From Aplectana chamaeleonis (Eukaryota; Nematoda; Chromadorea; Rhabditida; Cosmocercidae): a stretch of DNA of 64,000 nucleotides. Every line of letters begins with the position of its first letter. Positions within the stretch are counted from its first letter, which is position 1. The position numbers and the translations under genes were made by a program. Below the pieces are notes generated by a model. That model saw nothing but the letters and a program-made list of their open reading frames with translations. It had not been told where the DNA came from and made no database searches. The stretch lies in assembly GCA_029168955.1 (NCBI GenBank), contig JAPDOI010001530.1, positions 104,317-168,316 on the forward strand, written 5' to 3'. This document shows, piece by piece, positions 23,701 to 37,200 of this stretch.

Positions 23701-24193
23701 TTAAAGGCAGCAGACATGCTCAAAAATGATATCAATTTTATGGATTAAACTGAAGGCCTGAAGCTGTTAGTATTCAGAAATAACGAAAAAGACGAAAACA
23801 AATCGACGTAAATTAAGATATAACCGTACGTTCTATATTGGCCCAGAAATGGACGAGTTGTACGGCACTTGCTGAAATAGCGGAGCTAGCAACAAATTTG
23901 TTGGGATAACGACGCTAATGTACTCGTACGGCCCTTTCTGGAACGCTTACGCCATTATCAGCCTAAAAAGTAATCTAAAGTGACCGCAATCGAGCATTGA
24001 ATACCTGTATGGAGGGGCGGAGCCCGTATCGATGGGCGGAGCAAGGATGATTTCGTGACTGACTACGGCTCAAATACGGTCATTTGGACTCGTTTTTAAC
24101 GCTTGCAACTTCGTGAGGGCTCTTCTAGGGCCTGCACGACCCCACTAATGTAGTTATCTCAACAACTTTTTCGAGCGTGTCTGCTGCCTTTAA
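23701..24193. mobile_element. TTAA MITE, subfamily IV
   Basis: Starts TTAAAGGCAGCAGACATGCT and ends CGAGCGTGTCTGCTGCCTTTAA. Its right TTAA (24190-24193) is also the left TTAA of the next element. Confidence 0.88.
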
Positions 24194-24660
24194 AGGCAGT
24201 GTTCACGAAAAAAAAGTTGCAGGTTTTTTTGGCTAAAACGTAAGCTTTGGGCCCCTCTAAAAAGATTAAGAACGGAAGTGCGACGAAAAACGGCCGGTAA
24301 GTGGGTGAAATTCTCGTAGACCAGCCAACCCATTGGGCCACTCCACCCACGTCCTATAACAGTTTCCCTGAATTCGTGGTTAGATAAGCGATGGTTTCCG
24401 ATCAGAAGCCGCGTTCTTCCCTTCGTTCTCAACGTCTCTCTTTACTCAGGTCAGCTCGCATACATCGGCTGCCAAAAACGGGAGTTACAAGCCTTAGACA
24501 ATTCGTCCACAATGCTTCCATTGCTGAGTTTCATGGGGCCATAACTCCGTTTCAAGGGGGTCTTGTACGATTTCAGGGACATCATTGAAATCAGCATGGG
24601 ACCGTTTTAAGATAGGCGGAAAAACAGAAAACAGACTTTTATCGTGAACACTGCCTTTAC
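24190..24660. mobile_element. TTAA MITE, subfamily I
   Basis: Begins TTAAAGGCAGTGTTCACGA and ends TATCGTGAACACTGCCTTTA. The interior is related to 3160-3653 (GCCGCGTTCTTCCCTTCG, GGTCAGCTCGCATA). It shares its first TTAA with the preceding element. Confidence 0.88.
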
Positions 24661-25236
24661 GCGTGTATTTGTTGGAGAAACACGATCGAGAGTTCAAAAC
24701 TACAACCCACGGCGGCGGAAAGGCCCTGGTGCGGTTACGCATTCCCGCTAAGCATACTGTAGTCGCGGCTGGCTTGGTTCTAAGTTTGCCATCAATTGGC
24801 CATTCCTCTAGTGCGTGACTGCGGATTTTTTTTCGCAGCGACTAGGGAACTCTCTGCAGCTGCTTTGATTCGCAGCAGATATTTATACTTGCAGAGAGTG
24901 ACCCCAAAATGACTCGATTGGTGGCAGTCTACAAAAACTCAATTTAGTTTCTGCACTGCTGAGTTGGCAATGACTAGGCGACAATGACTTATCAGCTATC
25001 TATGATCGCTACCTAGGCAGCGATGCATGACGGACTATGAACGAGAGTTTAGACTTTCACTTTCTGCTATAACAAAATATTTCGTCTAAGTTGAAAAGCA
25101 ATACATGCATAAAGCCGTTTTCAAACAGTTTTCTCTTCTTTTTTCAGCAAGCACATTCCGAGCTTTCCGTTCAAATTGAAATTTCAGTAATCATTCTGAC
25201 TATCTCTGAAGAAAACTAACACAGGAAAGCTGAGGA
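24661..25236. other. 5' flank of the receptor-like gene; no promoter recognised
   Basis: Contains a fragment at 24715-24800 related to the inverted repeat at 36808-37010 (GGTGCGGTTACGCATTCCCG). Several TTTTCAG-like signals lie near 25140-25150, where an upstream non-coding exon or trans-splice acceptor could sit (TTTTTTCAG at 25139-25147). Confidence 0.4.
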
Positions 25237-25294
25237 ATGAAGGAACTGTGGTTTCTTTCAATTCTCTACGCCATTCCTGGCGCTTCTTCGTCAG
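25237..25294 (+). CDS. Receptor-like gene exon 1: signal peptide
   Basis: ATG at 25237 gives MKELWFLSILYAIPGASSS, a standard signal peptide. The donor GTGGGT follows at 25295. The start was chosen because a 56-base intron removal joins this in phase (G + GA = Gly) to the long exon; the in-frame unspliced extension lacks a comparable leader. Confidence 0.8.
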
Positions 25295-28200
25295 GTGGGT
25301 TAACGAATTGTTTAGTAAAAATTACATTATACAACACTGTAGCTTTTTAGGAGTGAACGCCAACTGTACTTGTCTAGATTTGAATGTGAATGAGGACATC
25401 TGCTTCAAAATCAGCCATTTATGGATTGAAGAATTGAGAGAGAGCGAAACGACTGCTCTTAGATTGTGCCCGGCAGAATGCAAAAATGAAATTGTCCTGA
25501 ATTTTTTGAACGAAACTACAAGTGGACAATCGAGCCGTGAGAAAGAGAACTACGCAGTCAACTGTCCGTGTTTTTGTATGAACACCTGCAATGATCCTCT
25601 TTACTTCACACCCGCGAACTGCACGTCCCTGGAAAGTAACATCACTACGAGCATACTCATTTCAACTAGCACCCTGGAGTCAACAACTGGGGCAGAAACC
25701 ACTTCTGAACTTGATCATACACCAAACCCCCCAACCACTTATGAAGTAACCACCATGACAACACACGAGCCAGAAACAACGGCCGAAGTCACTTATCAAG
25801 TTTCTTCATCGAGCGATTTACCTCCTACCACCGGAGTCAACGACGGAACTTTATCGCACGGGACGTCTATGGAAGAATTGTCGAGTAGCACAGTGCAGAC
25901 ACGCTTCCTTGCTTCCACTACTGACAACAGCGGCACTGCTACAAGCTCACCATCAGCTGAACAAGGAACCAGCACGAGTTCTAAGGGAGTTTCCTACACC
26001 TCACACTTTTCTGAACAGACTCTCGCGTCTACCCGATTGGACGCTCCGTGGATGATGGCTACCTCCTCTCTTCTGAATACAAATCCCACTTCAACCTCAG
26101 ATTTCACGACTGATGGAACTTCATCGGATTTAATGCACAAACAACACTCTACTTTGACTACTGAAGTTGTCCATCCACTTGAGACCTCTACAAATACGGA
26201 TGCCTCATTTCCAAGTGAACAAATCACAACTAAACTTGTACCTACGACCCCTAAAGAAGTGGAAGTTGTTGTATCCACAATGGAAGAAGAAGGTGTACCA
26301 GCGACACTGAGTACATGGCATTCCACGGTAGAAGGGGAAGTATATCCGAATTCCGAAGTGACTGTATCTCAGAGCATCACACAAACCACTGAATTGAATT
26401 CCGACGAAATGACAACGACAAAGGCCATGGAAAAACACGATGTACACTCAACGATAGAGTCGATTGGATCTCAAAAATTTAAGCAAACCATGACTGTGGA
26501 AGAAATCGAGATGACACCTACCATAACAATGCTGGAAGAAAGGATTTATTCAACATTAGAGATGACTGAATCCCAGAACGTCAAAGAAACCATGACTCCA
26601 ACCCCTGAGAAAATGAAATTGACAGCGACAACAGTGGAGAGCCCTCCTACGACACCTCAACCCGCTGTTGCAACCTCTGCATCGGGAACCGGAGCCACAA
26701 CCTCGGAGTCTCACTCGCTTGTCGAAAGTGAAACATCGACAACAACTGAGTCGAATTCGGAGGTAAGAGAGGAGACTCTTTCCCAAGTCTCCAGCACAGA
26801 TTCAGAGACAACTGTGCCTGCGGCAACGGCCGCTGATGCTCTAACAGTTGCCCAGGAAGCATCTTCTGATTCCAAAGATGTTAACACTGCTCAACAAACT
26901 ACCCTAACTGAGCCAAAATTAATGCAAGTCACCATCGAACTACCAACGCTGTCAAAATCCGCATTTGAAACCACGTTTGGAACCAGCAGTACAGCATCAA
27001 CAACTTCCACCATGTCTATGCCTAGGGAAATGTCAGTGAAGAAAACACGAACCTCCCCAATCAGTTCAAGTGAAAGCAGCTCTACAGTCACTCTGATCTC
27101 CGCCTCAGATGTCGGGACGTTTGATCAAACATCTCCACACGAATCCTCCTCAACCCCAATCTCAATTCTTACTAAAGCCGCTACCCAATATACGACGCAT
27201 GGGCAAGGAACTGGAATGGAAACGTCAACAACAGTGACTATGAATGCTATCAGTTTCTCCCGCAATAATCCCCTTTCCTCGCCAACGGATCACACAGCAC
27301 AGCAAGGAGCTAGCGAGAAAGAGTCTAATCATGTGATGATGTCAACATCAGAGAGTGAAATTTCGAAGTCTCCAATCAGGAATGGTCCTACTACTGCAAT
27401 GGGTCTAACAAAGGAGGATACGAAAACGACACTGATCGAGAAGACCACGTTGCTTGCATCCACATCAACCAAATCAAGGCGCATCCCTAATCCGACTGAC
27501 ATCCCTGTGGTAACAGCTAGCTCGACGGAAGACGCTACCACCTTCTCTGCAGCACAAAAAAACACGACTACTACCGCTCAGACCACACAACTGACAATGG
27601 AAGCGTCTACGAGTGGTGGGTGAATTTTGGAATTTTTGAATATCATTGATTCATTATCTAATATTTATCTGTTTCGAACGCTTCTATTGCTTGGTATATT
27701 TTTGCTTGTTAAATAATACATTTATTTATTAAGTATCTTTGATAGAGAGACTCTATGAAGCCTATGTACTCCGGGGCGCTGGTCCAGAAAAACTGCCATG
27801 AATTCAACATTATGGCGCTGTGCACTCACCACAGAGCGTAAAATCCGTGCCACCTTTTGTGTATAGAATGTCACTTCAAAATTTTTCCACATCACAGACA
27901 ATGAACCAGAAAAAACAAAGAAAACCAGAAAGAGTAGTTTTGCATGAGACTCACTTTTGGATAACCTAGCAGCCGATACGAGTACTCGGGCACGGCTGCC
28001 TCGGAGAGTGGAATGTCATCCGGTTCTGGGCTTCCAAAATGTTCTCCTTCCCCCCGGCACAATACAGAGATCCAACACTAAACGCCAGTCTGGAATAGGG
28101 AAACATATATCAATTATTATCATTTTTGCACCTAATTTTACGTGAATTTCTATATAATTTCTTTGTAATTGAGTCCACTAGATGGTCGAGCTTTATATTG

Positions 28201-31200
28201 TTCAGGTGACAGCCCTCATCCTTGCCCGCCACAATATTTTGAAGGACCCGAATTCTGTTATCGGATTGTTCCTTCAGGCATCACGAGGACTTACAGGGCG
28301 GTGAGTCAAAGATACTTACACGAATCATGCGTTCAATTGTCAGGCAGCGTTCACTCCTTGCGAGAGCGCGCGATTACTGCGAAATCGATGGTTATCTTGA
28401 AAACAAGATTTGCTGGTTGCTCACGCCCGCGCTCGCTCTCGCGCGCCCGCAATCGCTCTCGCTCGCTTTCGTGCGCTCACGCCCGAACCACGAAAGAAGC
28501 ATTTAGTTTTGAGCTTATCGATTTATCTTCGAAGCGCTGGTCTTCAGCCTTGCTGCAAAACTAATGCTCTCGCTCCCGTAACACTACCGCAGCTGTCACA
28601 AACCGTGATAAATCAACACCGAAAGAGCCGACCCGAATGATCGACCACCCAAATGTGTTCAATGTTTTTGAAGAAATCTGGCTATGGTCAGGGCTTTTCT
28701 TTTTTTAGCTCGTCTGATTACGTTTCCCCAAAACAGAACAAAAGAACTTCAACTTCATTTCCTGTCTTTTCGATTTCATCTTTTTTCAGATTTTTAGAGC
28801 GAAGTGGGGTTGTCCGATAGACCAGCGAAGACATTTTTAGTTTTTTTTTTCTTTTGAGTCATGGTGGAAGATGAGCTGTCCGAAATAGTAAATTCTTTTC
28901 CGAGAAAAAAGTTGTTTACTGTAATTGCGACGGTTTTGGGAAAGTTCTGTTTGGCCTAGTTGTTGTCCCTGGCGTACTTCGCTTTCCGATTCTCGCTCTC
29001 CAGAAATTCACGAGCCCTACGGGTCGAGAAATTCGTGTATTTACGGTGTGTTTTCCCCAATTTTTTTTTCCGTATTTTCTGTTCTACCTGCGGGCCAAGC
29101 ATTCGTTCGAGCAGATAGTCTCAAAATTGAAGATTTTCGTTGACACTGACTTTAACTGCATCACTGTTACAATGTGGTTTTGGTAGTTCAAGTTTCCCTC
29201 AATCTTTTATTGCAAACAATACACACATAAAACAAGCAAAATAAACACTTAAATCAACCGTACAATACTAGATTTAGACCAAACTTGCTTCTTTTATTCT
29301 GAGACGTTTCATGACATCTACGCTTTCATCCAACACATTTCCTTCGGCAGGCATTTCGACAAATCACTCTGTTACCTTTATCTATAGAGAGAGCTGGCTT
29401 ACCTCAGCCTAGAGGCTGCAGCTTACCAATTTCTCTACCCTCACTTGTAGAGAGAACTGGCCTACCTCAGCTCAAAAGCTGCAGCTTACCATTCTCTCTA
29501 CAGTTATTTATAAAGAGTACTGACCTACCTCAGCCGGAAAGCTGCAGCTAACCATACTCTTTTCTCTTTCCCTTCAGCCTCATCTGCGGCGGACATGACC
29601 CCGCGGAAGCTGAAGCTACCCGGTCTATCTGTCTAACACAGAGACAGAGCCGGCCCCGCTCCCTATCTCCTCTGCTTTAAAAGCCCCGAGGAGGGCGACT
29701 GATGTATGACTAAGCATCGTGAGCGATAAGTTCTCGACACACATGCACGATGTAGACCAGAATACTATGTATCATCAATTCTCTACTAGCTAATTTAGTG
29801 CGGGCTTGAGGTTTTGTGGGCTTATCTTGTTACTGAGGAATTGCGAAAATTGAAGAGGGATGCCGGACAAGTAGATGAGCCTATATAAACCTGCAGATTT
29901 GGAGAAACCAAAGATTCTCTGACTGGACTGATAGGATCAGTGTACTTACAATTACTGAAGTTGCATGCTGAATTTAGCGGAAAATCATAGGGTTTTCTTC
30001 AAGAATTCGATCAAATCAGAATAACATGCACCTTTTAGCGCGACTGACTGTGTACCAGGTAGCGCCACAATGGCACCACGTGTTGCCGTTAAGATTCAAA
30101 TAAAAAGAGGTTATATGAATTCATAAAAATTTTTGACGCTCAGGATCGACGTCCATGAAATGCGCGCTTCAAGTGACAAATCTCGAAATGGTTGGACCAC
30201 ATAGGGTCTGTCCGAAAGAAAGCTGTCGACTCACACGGTGCGCGAGCGTGTTGATCGACCATAAAGAAGGCATTTTCAGGGTCAGTGAACGGATTAGAAG
30301 GAAAATCAGACTAATAGTGAATAATGTCCCAATCAGCTGTATCCGAGTTGTCAAAAGGTTCATCCGAAAAATGCCTACGTGACGGCCGCTTCACACGCAC
30401 GACAACCTCTGAAAACCTTTGCCGCTTCAGTGCCGGAAAGTACCGCGGCCCTCGACTGCGCCGCCATACTTCCGTGATAGCACCGCAGCGGCTCCGCTAT
30501 AGAACAGCGTCGGCTCCGCGAGGATGCAGCAGCGAACCTGCGTGGAGTACGATGTACTGTCCCATGTGGTAAAACAAGATATTCGCCGGTTCAATTACAC
30601 AAGTTTGAGGTTTATTCCGTAATTCCTTAAGCGCCAAAGCGGCGGTAACCTCTGTCCTTAACAGACAGAGGGCGTTACAACCGCTGGGGCGTATTTTTAT
30701 TCTTAGGCTCCCTAGTTGTGCCATAATTCTTCATTGACATCACATGAGATACTCTCTCGTAGCCGCGGCGACACTATCGCGGAACCGAGGCGGCACTGTC
30801 GCGTTGCCGCTACGGCTCCGCGGTAGTGCCGCCGCGGCTTCGCGACCGTGTCGCTTCGGTGCCTGTAGGCGGAGCAGCAGCGGCACTGTCGCCCCACTTA
30901 GAGCCCGAGCCGCGGCGGCAACTTCTCAGAGACCGCGTGGGCGGAAAGTCTCATTATTTACGTAATTATGCGGCCACAGAGGTGGGTTTTGAGAACCGCC
31001 CATGATATCGATTTACGCAGCGCTCTCGAAAAGATGGGATATCCGACTACAGTCGAAAAGCCGGGTATTCGAAACAAAATTCATCTAGAACAAGTATACT
31101 CCGCAGCAGGAAGGTAACAGGGAATTTTTATTCATTCATTTGATCTGTCTCTCTTTTACAGGCCTACAAAATCTGTGCGATGCAGAGAAATGCTGTACTA

Positions 31201-34200
31201 GCGAACGAAATCGACTTGACAAATCCAGTAATACTTGAATTGCTGCAAAACGCGAGGTGATTCCATCTTACCACAAAAAGTGCATATGCTGAACTATTCC
31301 GTAAAAGCTAAAACAATCCCTACGGCGTGTTCATGTAGGATCAAACTTTTCAGTAGCTAAAATCATTGGGAAAATAGGGTCTCTTGAAATTGGAAGGACT
31401 TTTGTTTGAGAAATCTCAACAGCTGTGTCTCAGCGACTTCGAAAGAGTGCGTATCGACCGGCTATATGTGAATGACGGGGCCTCAGTGCTCACAATGCGG
31501 AAAGGAGAATCAAGAATCGTGTCATTCCACGAAACGAGCAGATTTGGATTGTGGGTTAACGAGACGGTGCCAGTCGATGAGTTCACGACCAATGTTTCAG
31601 CCGTCTGCAAGACAACAAGTGCGTTTTCATTGAGTGATTTGGCAGAATTCGCACAATCAGTGGCTGCACTTTTAGAGTATGGCGCCGAATTTGAGTGCAA
31701 TCTCAACGATCTGTTCTACTATGGACTCGGCAATATGCTCACCATTCCCGTTAACCGCACTCTCAAAACAGACGAAAGCATCAGGTACGACTTCCACAGT
31801 CTTTACCTCTATACGCTGCTGCCTCATTTCATTTATTGGGTTTGGAAACTTACTCAAGGTTTTACACTGTATTGAATTTTTCGTACTCCCTCTCTTCGTT
31901 ACCAGTTCTATTGTGCACCGCGGCAAAAAAAGCCTCATGCAAGCAGAATGTTTTCTTCGAGAGGGAGCAAATCACATACCACCCTAAGCGGAACGGAACT
32001 CCAGTCCGCAATCGCACGCAACCGCTGTTGCGGCACGCCGCTCGGATGTAATCGTGTAGGGACGAGGATTATTCGTATTTCCAACACGTTTATCTTCGAG
32101 CTGCTGGTTGCCACAGTGGACGTCTGCGACTGCGGATGGGAATATCGTTCCGGTAAGGACAGTACTAACCCTCCAATGTAGATTTGTGGTCTGATACTAG
32201 AGTTTTCAGTCTCGCATGCACGAACAGTCTGCGTGATCACACAGTTTCTTTGTTCTGCTCTGACCTAGGAGAATTCCAACCCTTCCTGTCAACAATAGAT
32301 TGTGCTGCAGGTAACGTTCCTCTTTTTAATAGATGTAAAATGAAAAAATTCACGTTTAAAGGCACAGGACACCCAAAAAAATATTTTTCAGATTTTATGC
32401 CTATCTAGGAGAGGGTCACACGTTGATGACAGTGGTATCTCTGATATCGTCCAAGACCCCCTTAGAACAGAGTTATAGCTCTTCAAGATGCCTAGATTTT
32501 GAGGGTGAAAAATTGGTGGACGAGTTGTCTCAGATCTGTATTTCTCTTCATTCGCAATCGTTGCATGAGAGAAAGCCGGGATAACGAGACATTCCGGTAA
32601 TGGACTGAAGAACGACAACATGTTGGAATTCATCCATCCATCGAGCCGCTATCGAGTTCGAAAATCTGGTAGGGGGTCGGGCCTGTGGTGGTGAGCCAAG
32701 GGGGTCGGGCCTGTGGTGGTCGCTTATATCTCGCATATTTGAAGGAAATGAGATCTGGCATTTGGCACGTGTTATACAGGAGGGGTCTTCTACACAATTT
32801 CATGAAAATCTCAAAATTCATATCTTAGGGTGTACTGCGCCTTCAAAGGCAGTGTTCACGATGATTTTCGTCCCCGAGTGTTTCACATAGAACAATGCGT
32901 TGGCCTCCAAGGGGGGGGGGGGGGTTGGCTTGAGCACAATCGTGCGGCTAACTCGCGGTCTCACTCATCGTTAACTTCCGGGATCCTTTTTAGGGTTTTC
33001 AGACTCACCTTACAGGGTACTGAATTTTCAGCAGGGTACTGAATGCTGTTGCTGACACCCGTCGCAGGGCCTTTCGAACTCACTCACTCACTCATCCCGT
33101 TAGCTGGCGTCTGGCGGAGCGGGATGCCCTCTCAACCAATACACTGCTGTAGGTGCCATAGGAGCTCGTGCGGCCTGAACGATACGCTTCCATTCAGTAC
33201 GGTTTGCAGCAATAAGTTTAGCGTTAGGAACACTGCACCGTTGGGTTTTTAAATCTTCTTCTATATGCTTGAGCCACGTCTTCTTCGGGGCCGTTCTCTG
33301 GATCTTCCACGACGGCGGGCGCTTCCGCCACAGCATACTGTACGGGAGCCGGCCAGCATCCATTCGACATACATTTCCAAACCACCGTAATCTTCTTGTC
33401 TTCAGTTGCTCTTCAACCAGCGGTTGATCCATACAGCTTCTTCTTATGTTATCGTTGCAAGTACGGTCACGAATCGTGATCCCAAGAATATGTCGCAGGC
33501 ACCGCAATTAGAAGACTTCCAGCTTGACAAGGTCTGGCTTCAGTAGAGTCCATGTTTCCGAACCATACAGTAGAATCGGAATTATTAGCGCTCGAAACAA
33601 TCGCATTTTAGTCTCCAGTGAAACATTGATTTTCTTCCACAGACACCAACCAAGCGATGCAAACGCACTGGATGCCTGCCCGATCCTGCTGCATACCTCT
33701 GCTGTGGCCGCAACTTTCCGTTCTTGCACGACTGATCCAAGGTATTTGAACTCCTTGACCTGCTGAAGTTCCGCCCCTACGAAGTGCACAGTTGCAGGCG
33801 AGCCATCCGATGTCATCACTTTTTGTCTTCTCTGATTTATTCTTAGGCCGTAGAGCTTGCAACAAGCGCCACTCTATTTATCAGGTACGTTGCATCCTCA
33901 TCGGTATCCGCAAACACTGCACTGTCATCCGCAAACATCAGATCGAGACGTATCCATTAGCGCTATACTGAACACCTCTTCTGTTCTCAAAGACCTCCCT
34001 CATAATAGCGTCGACGACGGTGTTGAAGAGCAACGGCGATATAACATCACCTTGGCGAACTCCAGCTTTAACCTTAAACTCTTCCGACAGCTTATCTCCA
34101 ACGCGAACCGAGCTGGAAGAACCTTCATACGTTTTCTGGAGCAGGTTAACTATCTTGTCTGGTACATGTTCGCTATCAAGTGCTCTCCACAGCGCAGGCC

Positions 34201-37200
34201 AATGAACACAGTCGAATGCAGACTTGAAATCAATGAAAGTGATGACAATTCGCTTTCCAGTGCGGATCCTCTCTTCCATAAGTTGTCGAAGAGTGAAAAC
34301 TTGATCACTGCAGCTTCTCCCTGTCCGAAACCCTGCTTGTTCCTCACGAGCGGTCTGTTCTCGATGACGTTGAAGCCTGTTCTGGATAATCTTCATGAAG
34401 ACTTTGCCTACGATTGACAGCAGACTGATCCCTCGGTAATTTTTGCAGTCCCTGGCGTCGCCCTTCTTGTGGATGGGTACAATTATTGCACGTTTCCAAG
34501 TAGCGGGTATGTTCTCTGACTGCCAGATGAGAGTTATTAGACGATGAAGCTGAAGTAGCAACACGTTTCCACCGCTTTGATGGCCTCAGCAGCAACATTG
34601 TCAACGCCTGATGCCCTGCCGTTCTTCAGCGATTTGATAGCAGTCTTCAGTTCCTCCACAGTGGGCTCTGAGTCGAGATCAGAATCTTCTGGCTCATCGA
34701 TTGATGGTGGGTTGGGAAGCGGTCCCTGTGGCGCTTCATGACTGTAGAGTTCACCGAAGAACTGTTGCCAGCGACGAAGACGCTCTTCCACAGAGCGCAC
34801 AAACGATCCATCTGCATTCCTAATGCTATCGCTAACGCGTTTCGTCTTCTTTCCAAGCCGCTTGAGTGTCCGATAGAGGGTGCGATAGTCATGCCTGTTA
34901 GCGGACTCCTCCAAATCAGCAGCCACCTTATTCCAGTACGACTCCTTTCCGCTTTCAGCCTGCAACGAAGTTCTCTGCTGAGTTGCCGGTATCGATCAAA
35001 ATTAGTCAGTTTTGCTCGCTTCCTCTCTTCGATGAGTAGCAAGGATTCGTCTGTTATCCACGGCTGGATCCGCCTGCGAGTAACAGGGCAAAGTGGTTTT
35101 GCACATTCCAAGATGGCGTCTGCTACTTGCCGCTCCTGCTCGTCCACCGATGCATTGTCCGACAATGATGCGAAGCGGTTTGACAGTGCCACTTGGAACA
35201 ACTCCTTCGTCTCGGGTACCATGAGGTGTGTCCAGTCGAGTTTATGTTTAGGAGGTTCCATTCGCGTAGTCCGTTGTAGGCGGAGCTGCACAACTGCACG
35301 AAGAAGGTAGTGATCTGTACCACAATCTGGACCTCTCATAGCACGGACGTCTTTCAGCGATGACCTAAAACGTGAACTCATCAGAACATAGTCCAACGTA
35401 GCTACGTCTCGTCCAGAGGGATTTCTCCAAGTCGCCGTAAGAGCTTGCAACAAGCGCCACTCTATTTATCAGGTACGTTGCATCCTCATCGGTATCCGCA
35501 AACACTGCACTGTCATCCGCAAACATCAGATCCGAGACGTATCCATTAGCGCTATACTGAACACCTTTCGAACTAGCGACCGCCACAGTTGCTGCAAACT
35601 GTTCTCGCGACAGTACTTTTCTACTGTGTGGACCTGGTCCCGGCACGAATCGTAACAATTGACCGCACCTGTCGCGGTCGCATACTTTTAGTATAACAAT
35701 GGCCTAAGAGGCGTTTTAAGCTGACCCGCCACACCTAAAGATCGGGTTGCCCGCTGATCGCTTCCATACTGGCCAATCTCGTTTAAAACTTCGTAGGTAA
35801 TCCGGTTCAATGGAAACAACCGACCATATTGCCGAAATGAGTAAACCAACCTGTTTCTTATCAACCTTAAAAGCATCGTCAGCGCCGAAAACCATATATT
35901 ATTTTATCATATTTTTGTATAGCTTGGCCTCTGTAGGGAACGAAATTGTCGAAAGAGCTGCTCAAAAGCCTTGATTCGTGAAGAAAAACCAACTTGAACA
36001 CACTGTTCAATTGGATTTGACTTTCGCGCCAAAATCGTTCTTAGAGAGCCCTGGTCACTGTCATTGTTGAAGTTTTCCTGCATGTGGAGTTTTTGCCATA
36101 AATGTTTTCCATGTTTTTTGACGGTCGCATCAGCATTCAAGGAAAAAGTGCTAGATGATCGACCCAGAAATGCTAGATTTTCAGGTGGCAGAGCAGTTTT
36201 CAGGTGTTCTTAACTTTTAGGGCGCGCTTTTTCAGAGCCTCAAGTTTTGTGGATGATGTCACCTAGCCCAAGCGGTTTGATTATACACAAAAAAAAGGAA
36301 AAATGGAAATAATTTTTAGCGCGCACGACGCCTTTAAAGGCTGTGTTCACGATCACCTTCAATTTTGAGATTATCCGATATATTTATTAAGTGGCCCCGG
36401 GTAGAACTAAAATGAGGTAAAAATCGAGAAAAACGCACCAGAAGTACACAAAATCTTTAAGTATCATCCCGTCTCTTGAGTATCACAGGAACTGTTTGTT
36501 GTGACAATGAAATCTTTTCAGGGACCCCTCCTTTGCAATTCTCTGCTCTCTATTACTCCGTTCTTTCCTTAGGACCCTAAATAATCCTGCTTGGCATAAA
36601 ATATTCTTCTATTTTCGATTGTCCCAATTTTCCACCGGTGACAACCACCATGAACATGTTCAACCAACCGGACAACTAGTCCATGTTATAGAATAATGCC
36701 ACTGAAATTCGACGTTTTAATACGTTTCTCGCCGTCTGTATTCGGGCACAAAAACCATCGTGAACACTGCCTTCTAGGCCAGAGATATACAGTTGACCGC
36801 AATGTTTAAAGGACATGGTGCGGTTGCGGACTCCCACTAAATTACGGTAGAATCTGGCAGCTTGCCAGATTTCGTCATCGATCGGCGCCAAACGTCGTCT
36901 CTCTGCTCACGAAAATGTCAGCTGTGCCGATTGATGACAAAATCTGGCAAAGTGCCAGATTCTACCGTAGTTTTAGTGCAAGTCCGCAACCACACCATGT
37001 CCTTTCAACATTGCGGTCAACTGTACAACGTCTCATATTCCAATCGAAAGTGCACTCTGAATGGTCACTCTATCCTTGACAACTAAAATACACTTTCAGA
37101 TGAGCTGAACCTTTTTGAAAGAGAGACGCCGTTCAACAATCGGATCCGAAAATCTTGTTCCGAATGCTATGCATTGGGAACAAACCAGTGCATCGTAATT

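Larger units (their letters stand above)
28301..30143 (+). other. Large intron with decayed MITE, tandem repeat and TATA-like motif
   Basis: 28342-29154 looks like a degenerate TTAA-class element: left AGGCAGCGTTCACTCC, right GTTGACACTGACTTTAA, interior rich in CGCTCTCGC. The 63-bp tandem repeat and a TTTAAAAG motif follow. A missing lectin exon may be hidden here, but I could not pick one with confidence. Confidence 0.4.

Noticed and set aside
25994..27565. Several minus-strand frames opposite the mucin exon
   Set aside because: Antisense shadows of a long repetitive Ser/Thr-rich coding exon.
33857..34417. 186-codon plus-strand frame
   Set aside because: Lies opposite the RTE reverse transcriptase, whose motifs on the minus strand are unmistakable.
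34738..35310. 190-codon plus-strand frame
   Set aside because: Antisense to the RTE endonuclease/linker region.
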